From assembly GCA_963513945.1 (NCBI GenBank), contig OY740716.1, forward strand, positions 222,485,157 through 222,549,156: a stretch of DNA of 64,000 bases, given 5' to 3'. Position numbers and translations under genes: made by a program. Position 1 is the first letter of the stretch. Each line of letters begins with the position of its first letter. The notes below the pieces were generated by a model. It had not been told where the DNA came from, ran no database searches, and was given only the letters and a program-made list of their open reading frames with translations. This DNA is from Hydrotaea diabolus. Its lineage: Eukaryota > Arthropoda > Insecta > Diptera > Muscidae. Shown here one piece after another: positions 56,884 to 64,000 of the stretch.

Positions 56884-57637
56884 TATAAATAGCACTTGGA
56901 GAATAAATAATGGAGAGATTCACAACTGAACAAAAAACCAGAATAATACAATTTTATTACTTAAAGCAGCGATCAATTATTTTAACGCAAAGTGCTGCGT
57001 GATGAAGCTCATTTTCATTTGAATGGCTTTTTTTAATAGGCAGAACTGTAGGTTTTGGAGTTCATCAACGCCAATTGCACCCCATTGGGTGTACAGTATG
57101 GAGTGGGATCACATCTGCAAATATCATTGGGCATTACGTCTTCGCGAATGAAGATGGAAATGCTGTAACTATAAATCAAGAGCGGTATCGGTTTATTCTA
57201 GAACTTTTTTTACGTCCTGCTCTTGAAAACAGACTCGAGATGTGGTTTCCGCAGGACGGAGCCACTGCCCACACTGCCCGAGACACAATGGCACTTTTAA
57301 TTGAAATTTTTGGAGAGCGAATAATTTCCAGAAATTCGGAAATTATTTGGCAAGCGCGATCGCCCGATTTGCCAGCATCGATTATTTTCTTTTGGGTTAT
57401 TAAAGGAGTGAGTATATGTGAACAAGCCCCAGACAATCCTTCGACTTAAGGCCAAAAAAGAAAAGTATTGTGGAAAATGCTCTAAAACGAGTCCATCATT
57501 GCGAAGCTGAAAACGGGGGTTATTTAAGTGACATTATTTTTCATACTTAGCGTAAAAAAATTTCCATTTTGTATATTTTAAGTATATAATCTGAGAAAAA
57601 AATATTTAGCGAAAAAGTTAGTAAACGTTTTTTATCC

Positions 57638-57886
57638 CATTGAACAGGGATTAAACCAGCTCAAGACCTCTTGCTTCTATATTTAAATAGAAGACAAGTT
57701 TTTAACAAAATGGCAAAGTGACATTAATTTTCAGGGCTGCACACTACTTTTATCATGATTTCGGGTCCGTGACAACCCTCTGCAGAAAGCTTTGCTGCAA
57801 TTGTTGAAAGTATAACCGAACTCTAAAGGCCAGAACTACTGTTGTAAACCTTACTTTTCAAGTTTTCTTCACACAATTGCCCACGA
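57638..57886 (-). mobile_element. Short retroposon-like repeat F, copy 3
   Basis: Read on the minus strand from TTCGTGGGCAATTGTGTGAA to GGTTTAATCCCTGTTCAATG. It lies between CGTTTTTTATCCCAT and ATCCCATGATAACTTTTGGG of mariner W, so a 7-bp duplication ATCCCAT is likely. It is 5'-truncated relative to F1 but retains the internal AAATAGAAGACAAGTTTTTA block missing from F1. Confidence 0.75.
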
Positions 57887-57946
57887 ATCCCATGATAACT
57901 TTTGGGCCATCCTGTAGAAATTCGACGAATCTCCATAATAATATTT

Positions 57947-58274
57947 TCATTTTCTGCCATTTTCATCGGTTTTTGAAGTGATCGATCTTCCAGGACGAGC
58001 GTCGTCATTCATATCATCTCGACCTTCTTTGAAAAGCGTGCAGCACTTGTAAACTTTTTTCTGACTCAGAGTATATTCACCATATGCCACTCTCAACATT
58101 TCAAGTGCTTTTGAGCAATTAATTTCATTTTTCACACAATACTTACAATACTTGATGCAAATTCTTTGTTCCATTTTTTTCATGGCAGAAAATCGCCGAA
58201 CAAGCAAAACACGTTTTCTGTTATGCCTCTCACAAAAAAACTTAACTAAACACAAACAAACTCAACTAAGAACA
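57947..58274 (-). mobile_element. Mariner G: N-terminal fragment
   Basis: The minus strand reads MEQRICIKYCKYCVKNEINC, SKALEMLRVAYGEYTLSQKK, VYKCCTLFKEGRDDMNDDAR, PGRSITSKTDEN, then shifted IIMEIRRIST. This is the first HTH and linker of a mariner transposase of the type whose linker reads GRPSTSxTDEN. The remainder is absent. Mariner B3 lies immediately 5' of it. Confidence 0.8.
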
Positions 58275-58276
58275 TA

Positions 58277-59240
58277 CGAGGGCGACCGCAAAACTAACTG
58301 GCCTGGCACATTTTCTGTTTTACTAGCAACTTTTTTTGTTTTTGTTTTTTAAAAGCAATCTTTTATAAGCCATCTGTCAAAATTTTCGAAATATTTAATG
58401 ATTATTTTCATTCTTACAGGTGATTGAAGTAAACAAGTTTTCTAATTTTTGAAAAATGGAAAATAAAGAGTTTCGTGCGGTAATTTAACACTTTTATATG
58501 AAAGGTTATACGCCACAATTAATCAAAGATGAATTGGATTCTGTTCATGGTGATAATGCACCATCATACTCCACCGTGAAATCCTGGGTTCAACAATTTA
58601 AAATAGGTCGTTCAAGCACGGAAGATGAACAACGCTCTGGAAGACCTAAAACTGCTACTACTATTGAAAACATTAGAAAAATATTTAATAAAGTGACTAA
58701 AGAGAGACGAATAAAGCTCAGATAACTTGCTGATATTGTTAAAATACACGAAAAACAAGCTTGGAGTATTTTACATGATGAACTCCACATGAAAAAGCTA
58801 TCCGCAAGATGGGTGCCGCGTTTGTTGACTTTGCCCCAAAAAATCGTCCGTTGAACCAATTCCGAGGAGCTTTTCATCAAGATAATGCTCCTTTACACAC
58901 TGCATTTTTAACTCAACAAAAACTGGCCGAATTACGATTTGAAATTGCTCCGCATCCACCATATAGTCCAGATTTAGCTCCTTCCGATTATTTCTTGTTT
59001 CCAAATTTAAAAAAATTCTCAGTGGCAAAAAATTTTCGTCCAATAGCTAGGTTATTGCTGAAACTGAGGCATATTTTGAAGGTCTTGAAAAATCTTATTT
59101 TTCGGATGGAATTAAAAAACTTGAAAACGTTTGATGAAGTGTATTGAGTTGGAAGGAGATTATGTTGAAAAATAAATAATAATAATTCCAAAAAAACGGT
59201 TCTTTTTATGTTAGGCCAGTTACTTTTGCGGTAGCCCTCG
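58277..59240 (+). mobile_element. Mariner family B, copy 3, internally deleted
   Basis: CGAGGGCGACCGCAAAACTA at left, GCGGTAGCCCTCG at right, TA both sides. This is the only B copy in plus orientation. ATG 58456 begins MENKEFRAVI, then a stop, MKGYTPQLIKDELDSVHGDN, IENIRKIFNKVTKERRIKLR, a stop, KIHEKQAWSILHDELHMKKL. At about 58870 GAGGAGCTTTT joins CATCAAGATAATGC, removing the first Asp block at a CTTTT microhomology. It resumes FHQDNAPLHTAFLTQQKLAE (second Asp) and YSPDLAPSDYFLFP (third Asp). 964 bp. Confidence 0.94.
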
Positions 59241-59411
59241 TATGTTAGAAACCAGTGTGCCAACATAAAAAAACAAACCGCTAATCGAATGCACGTAGCC
59301 CGAAAAATTTTAAAATTCACCTTTTTTATTTAACATACCTCACAGATGATGTTGGTATCAGTCATGTTGGTACCTAGTCATCGCCACCTTACTTCTTGTA
59401 TGATCGACATA

Positions 59412-61001
59412 CACTCCCCGTCACATGAATAGGACCCCCACGATGGGTTTTTTAAAACTTAATATTTTCAGCAGAAAAACGGTATGAATTAATTCTATAT
59501 TTATTTGTATGAAAGGTGCATTACTTCTGAAAGGAATGGGGAATAAATGGATTTGATAAGTATACTGGTAAATTTTATAAAATCATTTTATTAAAACAAC
59601 TGAAAAACAGAGCTTCGGTTTTTGCGCCACTTGAATAGGACCCCCTCATCAAATAATAGCTTTTGTAAAGTTTGAAAGCTAAATTATACATTTTATTAAG
59701 TTTTAAATAAGTAATTATGAATGTTATGTATTTTAAGAAAGTTCAGCATTGTGTAGAGCCTCCTTTGTTAAGGATAGCTTCGAAAAGTCCACTGGGAATC
59801 GAATATACAATGTTTTAATGTAGTCAAGTGACCAGGCTTCCTTAATTGCTTCAATTAGTTCGTCTTTGTTGCTGTATTGCTTACCAGAAGAACATTTTCT
59901 ATAATGTTCAAATCTGGCGATTAGGGAGTCCAGTCAAGAACTTTGGCATTTTGATCTAGAATCCATGCCTTCACCACTCGAGCAGTGGAACGGGTGCATT
60001 ATCGTGCTGAAATGTCCATTGTAAGTATCCGAATAGATTGTTGAAGTAAGGAAAAGCTTGCTGAAGTACGCCATTATAGCAACTTGCTATAACAAAAATT
60101 GTAATTCGCAAGTACCATAATCGGATATGGCCCCCACACCATGACACCACCCACTCGGCTATGTAGGCGTTCCAGATGGTGCTCCTCTTTCCGAAGATCA
60201 TGGAAATAATAGTTAAATCCATATGGGCCCTCGAAATTAATTTTTTTTCGTCTGAGTAAAAGACGCGATGTCACTCGTTATTCCATGTCATGTGACTGCG
60301 GCAAAACCCCAAGCGTATGTTTTTGCGGTCATCGTTAAGGGGTGGTTTTTTCTTTAGTTTTAGGCGCTTTAAAAATAACGCATTGGACCGATCTTACACT
60401 AGCTTTAACGCTAGTTTTAGCCTTAATTTGTGATGATGAATCGGGCAAATTTGATGCTGATCTTAGTATAGATCGCATATCAGTAGCAGAAAGCACACTT
60501 TTTGTTCGTCCTTTCATATTCTTGCCATAGCTTGACTTATTTCGCAAAAACGTAGACACGACATTTCGGCTTCTTCCGATTTTATCAGCGATTTTATGGA
60601 TTGAGTGCCCGGATTCTTTATAAATTTTAATTTTCAACTTTTCCTCGTTAGATTAAGATTTTCCTCGACCCATTTTAATTTAATTTTGCTTGAAATCGAT
60701 TAAATTGCAACGGAAAATATTTTAATTTACTACACGCAGCCACTTCCATAAGAAAACTAAAGATTATGATGGGGGTCCTATTCATGTGTCGTAAGAAATT
60801 TCACAAATTTAGGTTATGGTACAGCAAATTAGAAAAAAACTTATAACGGTACATTTCCAGTACACAATTTTTTTCTCATAGAGAGTGAATATGAAGATCT
60901 CAAAAACAAACAAAAATATCCCGCTCAATGATTTCCAATATTTAAGAGAATCACAAATAAGGTAAATCGTAAAGGGGGTCCTATTCATGTGGCGGGGAGT
61001 G
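59412..61001 (-). mobile_element. Tc1-like element X with IR/DR ends
   Basis: The outer ends are CACTCCCCGTCACATGAATA (59412) and CATGTGGCGGGGAGTG (61001), with TA on both sides. Inner copies of the GAATAGGACCCCC/GGGGGTCCTATTC motif lie near 59632 and 60771, so each end is about 230-250 bp with two direct repeats. 1590 bp total, the normal size. It is one insertion without nested elements. Confidence 0.93.
59745..60673 (-). pseudogene. Tc1-like transposase of element X
   Basis: Starts at ATG 60671-60673 (MGRGKSNLTRKS then a stop). Helix-turn-helix region YKESGHSIHKIADKIGRSRN and VVSTFLRNKSSYGK, a linker SATDMRSILRSASNLPDSSS, VKASVRSVQCVIFKAPKTKE, LLLRRKKINFEGPYGFNYYF (the W/F-D position is decayed), HLERLHSRVGGVMVWG, FQHDNAP (second Asp), WTP (stop) SPDLNIIENV (third residue Glu, in the order of a DD34E enzyme), and the C-terminus PSGLFEAILNKGGSTQ. 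Numerous stops and shifts. Length and domain order match the family. Confidence 0.8.
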
Positions 61002-61002
61002 T

Positions 61003-62214
61003 ACGTTCAACTGTAGTGGAAATAGGAGTTGCAAATTTAACGTTCGCAGCCGGCCTTAAAAAAAGGACAGCTCACTAAGTTGTGATGTTGAGGGTTCGAA
61101 TGTCAGTGCGACTTTATAAATAGTCCCTGACTATACAATATTTTTTTTCTCTCGCAACATTTGGATACAACCTAAAATTTGTATTCCTTTTCCTAGTCAA
61201 ATTTGTTTGCAGCATTTTGTTTGAATTTGCCTAGCGAATTTTCCCCAGCACACTAATACTTTCGAATACATAATTTTGCACCAAATGTTCCCTTACAAAT
61301 GCTGCAGCTGACTCTTATCAACTCTTTTGGCCCATCATTAAGCCAAACAAAATTCTACATTTCTCATCGAAATTATGGCCAGTCCACCACTAAACTATTC
61401 CATATCCTAGAGAAAGGCAAAGGACTCCGTGTGCCTGGCCTAACGTCGAACTGTAAACTGCCAGTAATGGCAGTTGTTAAAATTCTAAATGGTAACTGTG
61501 TGTAAGCATTTTGGCAGGACCGTGTCTAAGCAAAAGTATCCACAAATAGTTGCAGCACAATGCGAGCTACGTTGGTTGCACTTGCATGGAGTTCACACAG
61601 GGTGCAGGATTTTTTTTTCCTTTTGATGCACTGCAATTAGTCAAACAGTGGGTTAAAACAGATAAATGTTGTAACGGCGGAAGTATTTCGTTGGTAAGAT
61701 ATTATTAACCTTAAACATTGTGGTTGGATCGACCTCTTTATTTAATTTTATAAATAAAGAATCTTATACAGTATACGAGACCTCTAGCTTGAAAAAGATT
61801 ATTTAAACCAGTTGTTAAAAATACTGTATTCTAAGGAATGATTCATTGTCATTGGAATGAGTTCATCAGATCCTCCTCGGTAGAAATAAAGTATTTAGTT
61901 CCAGGACTCCGCTATACATTCTAGCTCATTCCCTTGTAGTCTTTTTGTGAAAAATAGAAGGCTGTACGTATAATAATTTCTTAAAATACCCATCGGGTAT
62001 TTGCAAAGTACCCTGAGAGTCTTCGTATTAAGTTTTCCACTTATTGATTAACAGGAAAAAAATTCAACCTTTAAATTTAACCCGAAAATTGGTATGAGAA
62101 TTTTATCACCACACAATTAAACATTTTGTAAATAAGCTAAACTATATATCAGATATTGCAATGATACTTTTGGTATGCAAACAACAACAAAATTCATGTG
62201 TGGCTTTATTTGTT
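61003..62214. other. Unassigned spacer
   Basis: No recognised element or gene. ORF 61299-61505 has no recognisable domain. TATCGGGTATTTGCAAAGTA-like sequence near 61990 resembles the 3' phrase of fly repeats only weakly. Confidence 0.4.
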
Positions 62215-62640
62215 TTAGTATACATGCAGTGCGAGGTATTTTTATTGTGTACGGTGCAAAACTCTGCAGCCGGCAGTTCTCGTTAAATAGGAAACAGCAT
62301 ACCCTTAAGTGCATAGCCACTTAACATAGTTACGGCACATTCGTTGCTTGGGGATTATGATGGTGAAGTGGCGCTAACCGAAACTGCAGTCACCCCTGGC
62401 TGTAACAAAGTCTTACCGACTGATTTTTAAAAAAAAAGTTCAACTTTTTTGTAGATATTTGAATTTTTTATCGCCGAACGACAATAACGATTTGTTTCGC
62501 TAAGCGGCTTACAACTTTTTTTGTAAATATGTGAACTTTTTCATCACCTCATAACGAACATATTTACGATAAGCGGCATACATTTCTTTGTAAATAGATA
62601 TGTGAAATTAATATTTTCAATAAAACACGTACGAATATTT
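62215..62640. repeat. Repeat Z, copy 2, uninterrupted
   Basis: GGCAGTTCTCGTTAAATAGG, GGTGAAGTGGCGCTAACCGA, then three related units with CGGCTTACAACTTTTTTTGT and AAATATGTGAACTTTTTCAT. It shows that the two separated parts of Z1 were once contiguous. Confidence 0.8.
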
Positions 62641-62741
62641 TCGTTAGTATGTTCAATTTTTTTATCACGGGATTTCAAATTAATTTTTTGTTTGAATTTT
62701 TTAATTGGACCTAAAAATGTATCAGTCCCTATAAAGTATAT

Positions 62742-63004
62742 GTGACGCGCAAAATAGAACGGGACCTAAGGTTAAAAACCAGTTTTGTTCAGGAGAGCCA
62801 TTTTAAAGATTAGGTCCCTCCCTTTCTATTTGCACTTAGAATCGTCGACTTCACTTTCATAAAACGCGCATATCTCTGGGAGGGAACACTTTTGGGGCAT
62901 GGGTTCGGTCTCATTCGATGCCCAGATGTTGTCCACATCAAAAAAAAGAAAAAAATGAAAATTGATTTTTTACCCTTAGGTCCCTTTCTCTATGCGCTGT
63001 CACA
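62742..63004 (-). mobile_element. TGTGAC MITE, monomer, inverted orientation
   Basis: TGTGACGCGCAAAATAGAAC at left and TATGCGCTGTCACA at right, TA both sides, 263 bp, reverse complement of the 20759 copy with about 95% identity by eye. Confidence 0.93.
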
Positions 63005-63215
63005 TATATTTATAGTCGTAAGATTCTATGAAGATCTAGCCATATCCGTTTGTCTGTGCAAGCGCTTAAGCAAATAAAAGAATAAAAATGTAATTATGGC
63101 TGATGGTTGCTTAGTGTCAATCAATGATTTGGGACCATAAGTGGGCGAAATCGGCCCATGAGGGAACAAAAAGTTATGCTTTAAGGAACTTAAGGTACCA
63201 TCGATTTTTTTAGTA

Positions 63216-64000
63216 CAGGGTTTTCCATTAAGGACATAACATTTTATATATTAATAAAACACAGACTATCTGTGGTAAAGAGCTTAAATTTATTCCAGAT
63301 GTAGTGCAAATGTTACATTTTCAGAAAGAAATTAAGCGATTTATTCTTTGGACCCAATTTTCCACCACTCTTGCACACATTGTGATCGAAACGTTGGCCA
63401 TTTCGCGTTGGATGTTGTCTCTGAGCTCGTCTAAAGTTGTTGGCTTGTTGGCATAGACCAATGACTTGATGTCGCACCATAAAATAAAAAAGAAAAATCC
63501 AATGGCGTTAAATCGCATAAACGAGGTGGCTATTCGACGGGACCATTTCTCGAGATAACCGTTTAGCAATTTTGCCTTTCAGTAAATCGAAACCACATAT
63601 CGGCGATATCAAGCTCATCCAATTCTGGCCAAAAATAATTTTCTTACATGGCACAATAGCACTCTCCATTGAAGGTAACATGACGATTGTTTTTATCGAC
63701 GATAAAATGAGGCCCAATCCCACCTCCGGCATGACAACCACTACACACAGTATTTTTTTGCGGGTGCAATTGTGTCGCTTGAATCACATGTGGGGTTGTT
63801 GCTGTTCATATTTTGATTATTGGCAAAACCCCCCAGCCAGAAATGAGCTTCATCGCTGAAGATAATTTTTTGATGAAATTCTGCATTTTCGTGAAATTTT
63901 GTCAGAGTCCAATCTGACGTTACAAATGATCAAGTGGCTTTAGTTCTTGAGTCAGTTAAATATTATTAGAATGAAGGCCAAGATCTTTGCGCAAAATACG
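63216..64000 (-). mobile_element. Rosa-type mariner family Q, copy 2, cut by the window edge
   Basis: Left end CAGGGTTTTCCATTAAGGAC after TA. From the right: SRKYH-like FSDEAHFWLG (63850-63835, first Asp), GVVMPEVGLGLILSS-like, VTFNGE, a gap over the second Asp, KGKIAKRLSREMVPSN and C-terminal TTLDELRDNIQREMANVSIT, MCARVVENWVQRINRLISF. The first helix-turn-helix region would lie beyond base 64000. Frameshifts present. Confidence 0.85.

Larger units (their letters stand above)
55479..57914 (+). mobile_element. Rosa-type mariner W, holding U1 and F3
   Basis: The left end CAGGGTGGGCAAAAAGTTAC and the right end TAACTTTTGGGCCATCCTG are inverted repeats, TA on both sides. The body is 55479-55561, 56884-57637 and 57887-57914. 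The gene starts MERFTTEQKTRIIQFYYLKQ at 56910, loses most of its HTH region, then DEAHFHLNGF, MHPIGCTVWSGITSANIIGH, YVFANEDGNAVTINQERYRF, LEMWFPQDGATAHTARDTMA (second Asp), WQARSPDLPASIIFFWVIKG (third Asp position is Ile). 57075-57449 is open for 124 codons. Confidence 0.83.

Noticed and set aside
61080..61105. GGTTCGAATGTC, similar to a tRNA B box
   Set aside because: No matching acceptor, D-arm or anticodon stem could be drawn around it.

Overview
This is an AT-rich, intron-poor stretch of eukaryotic nuclear DNA in which I find no host gene. Nearly everything recognisable is transposon-derived. Organism: most likely a brachyceran fly, probably muscoid/calyptrate. The reasons are the dispersed repeats reading GGGCGTGGCCGAC and ending in CACTATGTGGTG-GGGTATAA, Jockey-like LINE pieces, and many rosa-type (DD41D) mariners. 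Order-level placement is a reasonable inference; genus cannot be called.

Layout. 0-5 kb: part of a palindromic 'Y' element, a TGTGAC MITE, and mariner and LINE fragments. 5-10.3 kb: a rosa mariner (E1), then a Tc1-like element (5966-10305) that carries a PIF/Harbinger element (7183-8506) and a mariner (B1, 8622-9902) inside its transposase gene. 10.3-13 kb: spacer, then a Mutator-like element (11532-12921) with a perfect 9-bp target duplication, whose remaining ORF joins a transposase C-terminus to an IAP-like RING finger. 13-18.7 kb: mariners C1, B2 and E2, and a Jockey-type RT remnant. 18.7-28.5 kb: a TTA-flanked MITE, a maT-like DD37D mariner, mariner A2, Y2 and two fused RT fragments. 29-31.2 kb: Y3, interrupted by 429 uninterrupted AAT triplets. 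31.2-35.4 kb: a duplicated locus carrying mariners A3 and A4, then a dimeric MITE. 35.8-48.6 kb: a dense pile of decayed mariners (C3, J1, Q1, R1, H1, B4, N2, P1, J2, C2) plus a Helitron helicase remnant. 49.8-55 kb: a three-level nest (Z1 containing A5 containing B5), E3, the fly repeat and a near-perfect 520-bp foldback. 55-61 kb: mariner W1 holding U1 and a short retroposon, mariner B3, and a Tc1-like element X1. 61-64 kb: Z2, a MITE and mariner Q2 running off the end.

Biology: every transposase gene seen has stops, frameshifts or internal deletions, so nothing here looks autonomous. The value of the window is its insertion stratigraphy, which sites with intact target duplications let one read directly: Tc1-D before Harbinger and B1; Z1 before A5 before B5; W1 before U1 and F3; H1 before B4; Q1 before the dimeric MITE. 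All five B mariner copies sit in or against other elements, marking B as a late wave. Family letters (A, B, C, etc.) are labels used only in this report.
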